From Neofusicoccum parvum (Eukaryota > Ascomycota > Dothideomycetes > Botryosphaeriales > Botryosphaeriaceae): 64,000 nt of DNA. Below the pieces are notes generated by a model, which saw only the letters and a program-made list of their open reading frames with translations, was not told where the DNA came from and did not search any database. Within the stretch, counting starts at the first letter, position 1; each line of letters starts with the position of its first letter. The stretch lies in NCBI GenBank assembly GCA_020912385.1, contig CP087213.1:1-64000 (forward strand). The letters are read 5' to 3'. Shown here in pieces: positions 20,474 through 30,880 of this stretch. Made by a program: the position numbers and the translations under genes.

Positions 20474-21804
20474 TCAGATATGAGTATGCACTAGCTCACC
20501 TATAGAACCGTGGTAGCGCGGTTCCATTGGTACATGTGGCAAGGATGACCCAGGTTGGCCGCCTGAGTATCCCATTCCGGCGCTTGAGAATTCCCCACTT
20601 GAGCTGGTAGGAGCCTCGAGATTGATATTGCGAACAATGACACCGAGGGCCTCTAGTCTATAGTCCCACCATCCTTTCTTGTTTGTTTGAGCGCCGGTTC
20701 CTTGCTTTGAGGCTCCATCTGAAGACGAGGACGACTGAGGCGGATCTCTCTTAGGCGGATCATTCTTGGATGGCTCTTGATTTGGAAGATCCTTTCCGGA
20801 CTGCTCTTGCATCGGGGTGTCTCGCTTACGCTTCTCTTCATTTTCCTCCTCCAGTCTAGGAGCAGCCGAAGATGAGGAGGCGGGGTTGGAGTTGGAGTTG
20901 GGGGGAGACGCACGAGTAGGGCAGAGGGATTTACCCGCTGCAGTGTGCTTAAGAGGAAGATCTGTTCCTAGTTCCTGAACAATCCGAGGGTCTCGCGGAA
21001 CGATACTTCCATAATGACGGTGGATCATATCTTTAGTATACTCTATAATGTCGTCCTGGTCCTCATCCCACTCGAGAAATACGCCCGTGTCTTGCCCGTC
21101 TTCGTACTTCCGGCCATGCTGATAGTGGTTGATGGGCCCTTAAACGGACTATAAATCTTTCACCTTTTCAAGACAGTTCGTAAACCTTGTATTGTACACC
21201 AGCTTCTGCTTCTCTTTGTGTACCTCCCAAAAAGTTGTAACAACCGTGACCTGAGTCATGTATTCGTCGCCGCAAAATGCTCGAGTGAAACGTAGGAGCT
21301 TCTCATCCATTTCGTTGACCCGAATATGATGCATCGGAGTTACGAGGAGGACGCCGATGATTTAGGCGTGGGGTCTAATAGCTTCGATTCTATTAACGAC
21401 CTCGTGGAATACTTCTGATTTAGACCCGTGGTCGAAACCAGGCGTGTTCATGACGTAGTAACTCTTGCCGTTGATGTCTGTCTTCTCGATCTGGAATTTC
21501 TTTGTGACTTGAGAGGCATTAACAAGGTAAGATGATTGGGGATAAAATGGCTCCCATACATGAGTCGGCAGCCTCCATCGAGTGCCCACGTGTCCCAGTG
21601 AGGTATTCTAGCAATGAAGATTTCCCAGCTCCAGTCTCTCCTAAAAGGATGATGACGTTCACAGGATCATCCTTCCGTCTGCTAAAGTAAGCACAAGTTC
21701 TCGTTAAGGTAAGAAACAACTCACGCTTTCTTCATCAGATTGAGGCATTTCTGCGTCCGCTTAGTGATAGTGCTAGCCTCATGACTGTGAGATGTAGAAT
21801 CCAT
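20474..21804 (-). pseudogene. P-loop GTPase-like protein, three nonsense codons
   Basis: My model starts at ATG 21804 (MDSTSHSHEASTITKR). Introns are at 21682-21724 (GTGAGT..TTAG) and 21508-21559 (GTATGG..CAAG). Joined, they give a P-loop GETGAGKSSLLEYLTG and then YYVMNTPGFD, the place of the usual DTPG motif, with Asp changed to Asn. The frame continues through GVLLVTPMHHIRVNEMDEKL and TVVTTFWEVHKEK to a Ser/Pro-rich tail ending at 20474. TAA or TAG interrupts at PHA-stop-IIGV, KDL-stop-SV and SV-stop-GPIN, each explained by CAA to TAA or TGG to TAG. This resembles fungal AIG1/septin-like P-loop proteins. The exact family is not certain. Confidence 0.65.
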
Positions 21805-21809
21805 GGCTT

Positions 21810-22007
21810 TCAATCTTCCTTCAATCTGTGTGGTGGGTAGAGACGCGGATGAATTCGCACCAAGTGTTTCGCACTGCCTCCTTTGTGGGCGGTAACCCTT
21901 AAATAATATTTAACAATCGTAAATTCTTCAAACTTAGTGAGCTTCTTGTAGTTGGGCTCGCAATCGCGTCTCGCGGTCATTTCGGTGCGTCGGCGGCTTA
22001 GCGGCAT
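21810..22007 (-). pseudogene. Possible pogo-type transposase N-terminal scrap
   Basis: A 65-codon ORF beginning MPLSRRRTEMTARRDCEPNY and continuing KLTKFEEFTIVKYYL. It resembles the linker between the Psq and CENP-B domains of Fot1/Pot2-like transposases, from memory of the family only. Nothing else of a transposase follows. Low confidence. Confidence 0.3.
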
Positions 22008-23395
22008 CTTATAGGCGCACTTGAAGGCTAAAGCAGCGCGCTATGGGGGCGTTACTCGCTTGCGTCACTCGCTTGAAATCAACCATCTGCAGTGAGAATG
22101 ATTTTTTGAATTACGCCCTACAACCATGCGCAATCGCCCTGTAACACGTGTCAGACTGCTCTACTAGCATAACGAAACAGTGCTACACGGCACCGATCTT
22201 AATCTCATGCTGATAGGCAGATGGCCAATAAGATCCTGCCACAGGTCTGATCCAGCAGTAGCTTCTGAATTCGTATTGGTAACACCTACCTGTGAAGCAT
22301 CTAGCATTGCGTAAGCCGCCACCCGTTACTTAGCCTTTCGTTCATACCTCTGACGGTTCTACCATATATTACATTCTCCACGTTGACAGTATATTCTGTT
22401 GTCGACAAACCCGCTTCCAAGGCTTGCTGCCATATAAAACGAGTTTTTGTTCATTTATATGCAGTACAAGATACTTAGCAGAGCCACTGGCAATCTTTTA
22501 GGCGATAACAGCCGATACATTTGGTGATCGGCAGTAGTACTGCCTGAAATTCAAAGCAGCCTTGCTTATCTGCAGCTAATGAGTTAGGATAGCTCAGCCT
22601 CGCGGCTATAATGTGATTCCCTTGGCCCAAACCAACTAATCCGCCGGTGGTAGGGATCGCTACTGTAGCGCTCCTAAATGACAAAATCATACGATATTAA
22701 CCCTAATATATGTTGTCAGCCGCAGTGCTGCAGCAGTCAAAACGTGTCTGCCCCAAGTGGCTCCATTTTTATCGCCACCCTGTCCTTAGGTGATGCTGTG
22801 CTTGTCCTAACGTGCAGCTAAGCGCTATCAGGCTCGGCTCGGCCTCTATAGGCTGCATGGCTAGCGTATGTAATTGAAATGCGATGATGTGCATGCGGCT
22901 GCATAAACGAGGTTGACTTCCCAACTTATTCCCGTGTCGCCCGACCATCCCGAGTGCGCCCTCCACATTGCCACCGGCACACACATTGAGGTCGACTCCG
23001 CTAGGGCCCGGATATAGTCGGGACACGGAGGGACGGGGCTGGAGCGTAAGTCGTCCTCTTCTGCTAGTTGATAGCGCTAAGACGGGGTGATAGTAAGAAT
23101 AGGATGAAATAACAGGTCCTTTAATAGTTTAAAAGGGTTCGCGCGTGCAGCGCCTATTTGGCTCTGGCCCGATCTGTGATCACCGGTTTTGCTTCTGCCG
23201 GGCCTGCTTCTACCAGCCATGGTGCGCATCATCGAGGGCAGAGGTGCGGATTGCTGGTATCGCTCGTGGCGCCCGCTTCCGCTTCATTAATAAACATGGT
23301 TGTTGAGAATGCAGTGCATATGCGCAGCACCTAGCTGGAAGCTTCGGACCAAGGAAGGTTCGAATCTTGTAATGTCCGTCCCTACGTAGCGAAAA
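22008..23395. other. No gene recognised
   Basis: I see only short ORFs with no family resemblance and no clear repeat. The stretch separates the GTPase/transposase debris from the second LINE end. Confidence 0.5.
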
Positions 23396-24040
23396 GGCCT
23401 ACACAAGGAGCTATCCAAATCACTAAGCACAATCGCCATCCTACTACGCACAGAGCATATTGGACTAGAGGACTTCCTCTTTAGACGCAAAGTACCTGAA
23501 CACCCCAGCCCAGCCTGCCCATGTGGATGGCAGAGACAGACCCCAAAGCACATCCTTCTCTTCTGCCACCACTTCCAGCAGGGAAGGGCACAGATGCTGC
23601 AAGAGGCGGGAACTACAGACTACCACTCCCTCCTATCTACAAAGAAGGGGATTAAGGCAGCGACAGTATGGTTCCTACGTACGGGGCTTCTAAACCAGTT
23701 CAGCCTAGCCAGGGAAATGCTCTAGGAGGACCACCAGGAGGATCACTAGGAAGACCATCAGGAGGATCACCAGGAGGACCATCAGGAGGATCACCAGGAG
23801 GACCGGGACGAATACTGAAAGGGTACACTAGCGATTGAATGAAGGGCTGCCACAGCAGCCACTACTGGTAAACAAGAAAAACAGAATGAGGAGAGGAAGA
23901 CATACCTGAGCAGAGAGGAGGGGTTTTTGCCTGGTGAACAAGGTTTTCCCCCTCATGTAAAATAATTGCAGATAGCCAGCCCCGCATGGACCCGTAAGGG
24001 AGCTATATCGGGAAGAAATGAATTTATCTATCTATATATA
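23396..24040 (+). pseudogene. Second LINE, 3' end only
   Basis: The frame reading GLHKELSKSLSTIAILLRTE continues to FRRKVPEHPSPACPCGWQRQ and TPKHILLFCHHF. This is the CCHC-type zinc finger (CxCG..QTPxHIxxxC) found at the end of fungal LINE ORF2 proteins. It runs on to KGIKAATVWFLRTGLL, then a 12-bp repeat (23724-23808; GAGGACCATCAG type) that encodes Glu-Asp-His-Gln units. Two of those repeats have CAG changed to TAG. The element ends in a TATC/TATA tail near 24,025-24,041. The RT and RNase H domains are not present. Confidence 0.75.
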
Positions 24041-24043
24041 TAC

Positions 24044-24253
24044 TGTAGGAAAGCTATGACAATCTGGATCGAAACAGTTGGATCAAAGCAACTGGATCAA
24101 TCGTGTTGGATCAATCTTTAAGGATCATATTGATCCAATGTGGGTCCTTCACGTGACCTTCCTGAGGATCACGTGAACCCTCAACTTCCTGCGGGGCTTC
24201 TTCGTCGTCCCCCCTCACTTCTCTACCTTCTCCATAGCGGCTGCGCCGTAACA
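24044..24253 (+). mobile_element. LTR-like element directly after the LINE tail
   Basis: The stretch starts TGTAGGAAAGC and ends GCGGCTGCGCCGTAACA. The last 19 bases nearly match 14251-14269. It carries five close copies of TGGATCAA/GGATCAT and two CACGTGA words. No matching target duplication is visible, so the 5' boundary may be wrong. Positions 24254-24579 hold no gene. Confidence 0.4.
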
Positions 24254-24579
24254 AAGTAGATTTATGCTATAGGCTAAGCATTTGCAGAAGGGAGAAGAAC
24301 AAGGCAAGTTTGGCTGGGCTTGGAAGACGACTTTGGAAAATGCAAAAGTTGGCAGCGAACGATTAATTGGCTCGTCATGTTGTTTATATCAGACCCACGG
24401 TCGATGAATGGTTGGAAACGTCAGCTAATTCCGTGGCCCTTCTATATCGGGAGAGCATCGTATTGTTGATGTGCCAAAGATGGATGAAGTGGATCTAAGG
24501 ATCGAGGGCCGCAGCTGCCATGCCGTGGATCTGGTCCGCTGCCCGGCGATCTACCGTGGAGAAACTGTGGACGAAGATC

Positions 24580-26532
24580 CTACGCTTCTATTATACGACT
24601 CGCCTCAGACTTTCTCTTACGACACTCACTGACCCAGGCTTGAGCCGACAGACAATGCGGTATGTGATGTCGAAAGAAAGTTGCAGGATTTAACAGCAGC
24701 TCTGTGCTAGACCTATTAAGGACATAATTCGTAACCGCGCTCTCGTAGTGGTTATAGCAAACGGGCTTCTTGCCAGTGCTGGGCCAAAATTGCGGCATTG
24801 GGGCCAAGAGGATGCGCCCTCTTGGCCGCGCGTTGTCTTCGAGGGCGAAGAGCTCAACGGAACTAAGCTGTAGACGGGTAGCCAGTTGTGACAGAAGGCT
24901 CTCCCAACGACTACCTCCAGGCACCAGGACGACGTGCTTGAGGAGGAGGTGACGGAGGGATGGTGCGAGGTTCGATAGGAATTTCACGAGGACGCTCTCC
25001 TCAACGACAACCGAGAGCTCGAGCTTCTGGAGCCTTGGCCAATAGCAGGCTCGGCCCAGCCGGGTGAGCAGCTGCTCTGCTGCGTTACCGTCTGCTCGCC
25101 TGATTCGCGGGTAGGCAATGCTGGGAGAGTCATCGAAGACCTCGTCCTCGCGAAAAATGAGACGCGCGCGCTCGAGATTGCCGCAGCGGGTAACAAAGCT
25201 CGCCACCGACGGGGCGATGCTCGTAAGCATTTCATTCTCGCCACCTTTGATTTCCAGATCGAGTGTGCTCAACCGTGCGAAGGCGGTCTCCATGGTAAAC
25301 AGACCCCGGATGACGTGTTCTCTATAGGTAACAGCCGCTTCCTGGTTTCCAAAGCGCGCTTTCAAGCGGTGCAACTCGGCCTGTTCTTCGTCATCGAAAG
25401 GAAGCAAGCTCCAGGACGGCTGCTGCCAGCGCCTTCGCCAGTCACATACGTGGTCCCAGTCCCACAGCCGACGGAGGTTCGAGGCGCCCCAGAAGGCCGG
25501 CCCGGAAACGAACAGCGTTGCGCAGTCCACGGTGACGCCCGCATGATGGGCGAGCCCCAAGGCTCGTAGGCTAAGTGATAGCTGGACGGCCTCTATATCC
25601 TCATCTTCCAACTCGTCCGTGTGACGGGCGATACCGCTGCTGGTAAACCGCAGGTCTCGCCAGCGTCTTGACCAGAGGTTGTCGAACAAGTACGCCGGTT
25701 GATGCCTGAATTCCTTCAGCTTGGGCAGGCCGGCGACGGCCGTTTCAAAGCCATCCAGTACTGATTGTGCCGGGTCGTCGTGCGCAGGCCCCGGGCAGAT
25801 GCGCTCGTCCAGAATAGCGCAACCGGGAGCTGCCACGCGGATGCAGCATGTCAGCCGGCAGCGATAGTCATGGGCACTCGCGCGGTCGGCCTCATACTCT
25901 TCGTAGAGCCACTGCCGCTCCTGTTGCGAAAGGGCAAGCCAAGGGGCCTGTTGCGCCTGTTTGCCGCCGCTGCCGTCATCGCCCTCTTCCACTCTTTCGC
26001 CTCCTGTCGTACGTAGGTCCCCACTCATGCTGCCCGAGCCATTGACACCGCCTTCTTTTTCACCCACAACAGGCACCAAGCCCTGTCTTGCTTCCCCGGC
26101 CTCGTGCTTCGACGGAGCGGCACCCACCTCCAGCAGCGACTGGTCTCCGTCCCCGTCGCTGCGGCCATCATTACTCCCCCTTGTGCCTTTACCACCGTCT
26201 TGCCCATGCGTTGCAGGCCCCGCGTCGATGCTATCTTCCCATTCACTGAAGCCGGGAAATTTTCGAAGACCCCGCCTTCTCTGCAGCACCAGGGTTCGTA
26301 CGTACTGACGCACATCTCCGTGCGAGGCGATGGCGACAAGGCCATCGACCCCGCCCTCGTCCAGGTCGAAGTAGATTTCGCGAAAAACATACGGTGTTAT
26401 GATCCGACAAAGCTCTCTGCTTGACAGCCGGAGGCTCCGCCTGGTGCTGTGGTCCACCATGCCGAGTATCATGTCCCACAGCTCCGGTGGCAGGGTGGGG
26501 TGGAAGCTAACTGCACGCGCTCGAGAACACAT
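24580..26532 (-). CDS. F-box-like protein with Leu-rich C-terminal region
   Basis: A 650-residue intronless ORF. Residues about 11-55 (LPPELWDMILGMVDHSTRRS, then LSSRELCRIITPYVFREI) match the fungal F-box pattern, which docks Skp1 in SCF ubiquitin ligases. A low-complexity Gly/Asp/Ser-rich insert covers about residues 95-180. After it comes an acidic helix-rich region with leucine-spaced segments (LSTLDLEIKG, LQKLELSVVV, LRHLLLKHVV) typical of the poorly conserved repeat part of fungal F-box proteins. The substrate is unknown. This is the first intact gene after the telomeric repeats, and its codons show no stop-type decay. The start is the first in-frame ATG. Confidence 0.75.
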   Translation of the reverse strand: MCSRARAVSFHPTLPPELWDMILGMVDHSTRRSLRLSSRELCRIITPYVFREIYFDLDEGGVDGLVAIASHGDVRQYVRTLVLQRRRGLRKFPGFSEWEDSIDAGPATHGQDGGKGTRGSNDGRSDGDGDQSLLEVGAAPSKHEAGEARQGLVPVVGEKEGGVNGSGSMSGDLRTTGGERVEEGDDGSGGKQAQQAPWLALSQQERQWLYEEYEADRASAHDYRCRLTCCIRVAAPGCAILDERICPGPAHDDPAQSVLDGFETAVAGLPKLKEFRHQPAYLFDNLWSRRWRDLRFTSSGIARHTDELEDEDIEAVQLSLSLRALGLAHHAGVTVDCATLFVSGPAFWGASNLRRLWDWDHVCDWRRRWQQPSWSLLPFDDEEQAELHRLKARFGNQEAAVTYREHVIRGLFTMETAFARLSTLDLEIKGGENEMLTSIAPSVASFVTRCGNLERARLIFREDEVFDDSPSIAYPRIRRADGNAAEQLLTRLGRACYWPRLQKLELSVVVEESVLVKFLSNLAPSLRHLLLKHVVLVPGGSRWESLLSQLATRLQLSSVELFALEDNARPRGRILLAPMPQFWPSTGKKPVCYNHYESAVTNYVLNRSSTELLLNPATFFRHHIPHCLSAQAWVSECRKRKSEASRIIEA

Positions 26533-26965
26533 ATATGCTGCTTATTCGGCGACTTATATTTGCAGACCTGATGGTCGTTGACCCCTTTGACAATCCGTAT
26601 CAGACGCGGCGCCGCGGCTGTAAAGTTGCTTTCGACGCGCCTTTGGATCCTTTTCGGGACTTTACCGGATGCGCAAACCACTCGGTCGGTTATTTTTTTC
26701 TTATAAAAAGGAGGCACGGAGCCTTTAAAATGGTGCAGTCTTCGTCGTGTGCGCGGTTGTCCGTTCTCTCGGTCTGGACTTGACGCGGGAGGTTGAGAGA
26801 ACACGCGGGGGTTTTTGATGCACGGGCCACACGCAAGCCTAATAATGTTCGCGCGGTTTCCATGGCAGGGGGGTGAGGTGGCCTTTGCAAAGCTTATTGA
26901 ACCAATCAGAAGTTCGGGCTCAGCCTCGAGACGCCCTGCTACCAGATCAGCGCCAACACTACTTA

Positions 26966-27003
<38 letters not shown>

Positions 27004-28120
27004 GCCGAAACTGATACTTCCACTCGCCGTTATCCCATCGCTATTATCCCGCCTACATTTTAACCCATGGCCTGCATTTCGTCACCTCCATCCCGTCGCT
27101 TTCGTCCCGCCGCTTTTGTATACTATAGCACGTCTGTTTGCTTATGGTTCCGAACTCTGTCATCTCGTAGTGCCGACATTTCTGTTACTTACTGAGCGCA
27201 AATAGGCAAACTTCCCGACGGTTGTGCTGGATGGATACTCGATGCTGACTGAAACAGTTTCCGTCATAACCGGATGCGCTTTCCATGTTGATCCTTTGGT
27301 TATTCCCGTCCGCTTGATGCTCGCGTGCGTGATACCACCGCTTTGCGCGGGCGGTGGGAGGAACGTCAAAATTCTGCCACTCCTCAAATGCCTGTTACCG
27401 ACATTATGTTCCACCCGATGCCCTGCTACTACCGTCCGGTCGCACCCCCGAACGTATAATAATTAGTCCACCAACATACGTAGATAGCCCACCATGCCCT
27501 CCGAATAGCCGATTTTCGCGTCGTTGGTCGATCGCCTGCTACTAAATTTGCTGCATCTTGGCGCCGAGTCAGCTTTACCTAATTAGGCTTAGATTTCTAC
27601 AGGTCGATGTCTCAAGACTTAGAGACCTGCCGACATGTTTTTAGCATTTGTCCCACTATGAAGTTCTATCTAATGCGTCTTAAAGATAAGATGTGTAAAT
27701 ACTTGCCATTATTACTTCTACTCTAACTTTTACTATTACTACTATTACGATTTCAAATATGGGTGGCTGGATGTTGGTGAGGCGGAAAGGCGGTGATAAG
27801 GAGGGAAAACTAAAGCTAAAACCTCTACTTGGTTGATTTGAAACGGCGCGTTCAATCGGTGCTTTTATCATTTCAAACCTTACTCGACCCAGTCAAACGG
27901 CCAGGACCTCGAAGCTAATTTTTTTTTAAAAAAAAAACGATTTCGGTTCAGCAGAAAGCCAGGTCATATAAAGGGCAAGATATTCTCCACTTCAATCATC
28001 CCAACACTGGCACGGTAGCAAGTATTTCACCACACAACTACTAGATATTATAAGCCTATAGATTCTCGCCTTAACTGCATACTTGCCTTACTATTACCCT
28101 TGTGCTCTTATTTCACAGAC
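26533..28120. other. Gene-poor stretch with poly-C and A/T tracts
   Basis: No supported gene. It holds a 34-base poly-C run at 26968-27001 and an A/T homopolymer stretch near 27,920-27,940. The promoter-like text from 27,960 (CATATAAAGGGC, then a pyrimidine-rich leader) leads into the unrecognised relic at 28129. Confidence 0.6.
26968..27001. repeat. Poly-C homopolymer (34 nt)
   Basis: Thirty-four consecutive C residues between ACTTATG and AAGCCG. There is no coding context. The length is at the edge of what sequencing resolves reliably. Confidence 0.9.
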
Positions 28121-28128
28121 ATGTTATA

Positions 28129-28545
28129 GGCAAATATCCGGATATTATTAAAAAGGACTTCTTCGAGCTCCTTGCCCAATAAATTACTGTCCTCGCTATT
28201 AGTGGTGTTGTTGCGTTCCGCGAGTACTGCTACTTTTATTTAAATTCTGTATTTGATGCTGACGGTTAGTCTGTTAGTAAGAAGGAAGTTGATAACGTGC
28301 TAGAAGTTACTAAGGTCTAGATTTCAGCTTACGTTGGATCTGTTCCGAGCCCTTACATAGCATATGCAAGGACAAGAACGCCCGCGTACAGTAGGATTTT
28401 GCAGCCTAATTGGATCGGCGGGAAGGCTGGTTTTATGTACAAGGTTTACCAGCCCAAGAAATAGCTTTTATAGATGTATATATAGCAGGCTACCTTTTAT
28501 ATTAAAGGAAGCAGTGATTGGTCTTTAGAAGGAAACGTGCCATAA
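28129..28545 (+). pseudogene. Unrecognised RIP-decayed ORF
   Basis: One frame of 139 codons reads like real protein: GKYPDIIKKDFFELLAQ, VLAISGVVAFREYCYFYLNS, VSKKEVDNVLEVTKV, ISAYVGSVPSPYIAYARTRT and QPNWIGGKAGFMYKVYQPKK. It is broken by about six TAA/TAG codons, each explained by Gln or Trp codons hit by C-to-T or G-to-A change. A TATAAA box (about 27,968) and a CACAG acceptor-like site just before it suggest a former first exon or 5' UTR intron. I do not recognise the family. It could be a transposon-encoded or effector-like protein. Confidence 0.4.
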
Positions 28546-28601
28546 ATTAAGACTCTTGTCTATCAAGTTCCCACAGTCAACCATCCACTCAACCACAGCG
28601 G

Positions 28602-29096
28602 TTAACGCCATCTCGTTTTCACACCGCTTGCAACAGAAAAAAACAGTGAAGGCCAATACCACGTGTATGCCCGCCTCGTGGCCTCAACACCATCCATCCA
28701 TCCATCCATCCATCCAACTTGCTCAAGGCGCCCGGTACAAGCCCTCATCCTCAGCCTCATACTCCTCACTATCCCACTCCTCCTCCTCCTCCTCCTCCTT
28801 TTCCTCCTCCTCCTGCACATCATCATCATCACCACCACTCTCCTCCTCACCCAGCTCGGCAGATCCACCACCACCACCACCAACACCACCATTCTCGACG
28901 TCTTGCTGAGCTGGATTAATCCCGACAACCCTCTACACTCCTCCCCTGCCAATTCCGCCTCTTTCCGGCTTATCCGGTGGTGTTCGCTCTGCAGATGCCC
29001 CTCGATCTGGTCTAGCCACACGGCATGCTGGCATTCCTTACACACTACGACTTGGTATTCGGCTAGATGATGGAAGAAACTAGCCGCCATCGTCAT
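28602..29096 (-). pseudogene. Third TLH copy, N-terminal fragment
   Basis: The ORF begins MTMAASFFHHLAEYQVVVCK and contains CKECQHAVWLDQIEGHL, the OrsD-type finger seen at both larger TLH copies. Homology runs about 60 codons (through GLSGLIQLS). After it come GGT/GAG-type triplet repeats that encode an acidic Asp/Glu tract in one frame. A (CATC)n microsatellite lies at about 28,690-28,713. Nothing of the helicase remains. The conserved TLH upstream block precedes it (29215-29285). Confidence 0.75.
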
Positions 29097-29214
29097 GATC
29101 GCTTGGACGCGGATTGGGCGTGTCTGATTGATACTGTTCTCTGGTAAAATCTGGCCTTTATCACGACTGCTGGTGTAATCTCTCCCCCCTTCGTGGCTGA
29201 CTGCCTAGCTAGCT

Positions 29215-29285
29215 GCCTCAAACCCCTGCGCTCCCTTTATTTTGCACGGGCCGCCCGCACCCCATCAAGCTTACCCCAAGTGATT
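29215..29285 (-). promoter_or_regulatory. Conserved TLH upstream block
   Basis: In reverse complement this block contains CACTTGGGGTAAGCTTGATG, GGGGTGCGGGCGGCCCGTGC and AAAATAAAGGGAGCG. It is nearly identical to 14843-14905 and lies at about the same distance upstream of the TLH start. Three GAAGGCATCGTAC words follow at about 29,409-29,490. Confidence 0.6.
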
Positions 29286-29536
29286 TTTCAACACCGGAAT
29301 AATGCATCAACGGTGGGGTCACGCAGCGTGATCCTCATATATTTTCTACTCGCATTGGCCGGCGCTGTAACTTGCCCGAGTTTGGCGCCGATCCGACGGC
29401 TTAACTCTGAAGGCATCGTACCTGAAGGCATCGTACCCTCATCCCTAACTCACCCGGCGATCGCTTGTGCGGGGGCTGAAGGCATCGTACTAACGATTTC
29501 TGGGCTCGCAGCTCTGATCGGCCGTGGTCGCCGTTG

Positions 29537-30127
29537 ATGCTGGCCAGATACCATGGAGCGGTGCCAGAAACGCTGGAGTTGCTGAAGCCGCATCAGAATG
29601 AGGACGGCCTCGGGCGTTGGGACGACGAGCTTCACCAAATCCAGCGAGCGGCAGAACAGGACTTCTTCTGCGACTCGTGTTTCGCCGTAAGTTCACTCTC
29701 TTTTATTGACGCTGGGCAGACTGCCGACGCGCTGACTTTCGCTCTTCCGCAGCCGGTGGAGGGCATACGCTACAACTGCACCGACTGCGTTCTTATTGAT
29801 CTTTGTTAAAAGTGCTCTTCTCTCCAGGAAACGTTGCATCCTGGACACAACTGGGACAGCTCTGGCCCAGAGTTTGCGGACTCAAGCACCACAACGAGTT
29901 CCTCAACGAGCGAAAAGGGTGCAGCGGTCGAAAGCGGTGCGGATATCGAGAGCAGTCGATATTCCTGTAGTAGTTTCGCTAGCGAGACCTCAAGCTAGGG
30001 CGACGAGGGTTGATTGGTGGGTCCTGTTGAAGAAAAGGGTCTTATTACACCGGTCAAGCGGAGAAAGATTGGTCGTTGGATGATATCAAAATTACTAGCT
30101 GCCAAGAGCTTACGGCTTTTCCGTTGA
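29537..30127 (+). pseudogene. ZZ-type zinc-finger protein, nonsense-mutated
   Basis: Exon 1 (ATG 29537) ends FFCDSCFA. The intron 29687-29752 (GTAAGT..CCGCAG) joins it to PVEGIRYNCTDCVLIDLC, giving the ZZ finger pattern C-x2-C...C-x2-C...C-x2-C...H. TAA at 29807-29809 falls between LC and KC, where the family has Glu or Gln. The frame then continues with KCSSLQETLHPGHNWDS and a Ser/Thr-rich tail with two more stops, ending at 30127. ZZ fingers bind protein termini and occur in fungal ankyrin and ubiquitin-pathway proteins. The larger parent protein is not identifiable here. CAA to TAA fits RIP. Confidence 0.6.
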
Positions 30128-30880
30128 TTATCGTAATACTCTAGAGAAGCGCGCAACTGTTTTATCGCTGTGAAGCTGCAGAAATAGAACTGAGCGATCA
30201 CCTCCCCTGTTGGAAGCGCCGCCGTATGGGAGAAAAGACCACAGCTTTGCTAACCACAAGAGCTGCCGACGTCACCGGGTGGCATAGAAATGGAACTCAA
30301 AGCTTCGGAATGAAAGTATTCCCGCCATCTGCATACAATTTAAAGGTGCACGTCGGCGCAGAAGCTCACCCGCTTAGGCTTTTCGAGAGGCAGCCCTGAC
30401 TTCGCTCATGCGCTTTGCGTCCCCTTCCTTACAAGCAGACCGGGCCGTTAACGGGAAGTAGACAGGCACCCGCGAAGGCAGTGCGTAGTAGTAGTGGGCG
30501 GGCGACGACGAGCAGCACCCCGGGGGAGAGAGATGGCGGATAGGACTAGCGATAAGAGGACGCGATTGATGGAGTGATGGAGGAGGACGAGGTATTACTA
30601 AGGAGGAGGCGGGGAAGAAAATCAGGCGGCTGTCGTTGCTTAGTCAGCGGACAGCCCATATTACTATCCTCCCCTAGGGGGATTTAGACCTTATATTCTA
30701 GAGAATATATTTACTTCTACTAGATCTAAACTAATAAATAAATAATATAAATCTTAGTATAATATTAATAGACGCGTATGTACGTTATCACGTGTATTAT
30801 TCGATCCTTCAACGCTATAAAATTCTATCACGAGTGATCGTCTCCCCCTCCTCCCACCACAAACACCCTCTCCTACAACA
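30128..30880. other. Intergenic; upstream region of the hydrolase gene
   Basis: No gene seen. The last 200 bases are AT-rich (30,680-30,770) and turn into a C-rich pyrimidine leader (30,840-30,880) directly before the hydrolase ATG, a common fungal promoter layout. Confidence 0.5.

Noticed and set aside
23357..23366. GGTTCGAATC, a tRNA B-box-like word
   Set aside because: The flanking bases do not form a T-stem, no convincing A box or acceptor stem lies upstream; probably chance or a SINE-like scrap.
28690..28713. (CATC)n run as a CRISPR-like or regulatory array
   Set aside because: Simple microsatellite of six units inside a TLH relic; no spacers.
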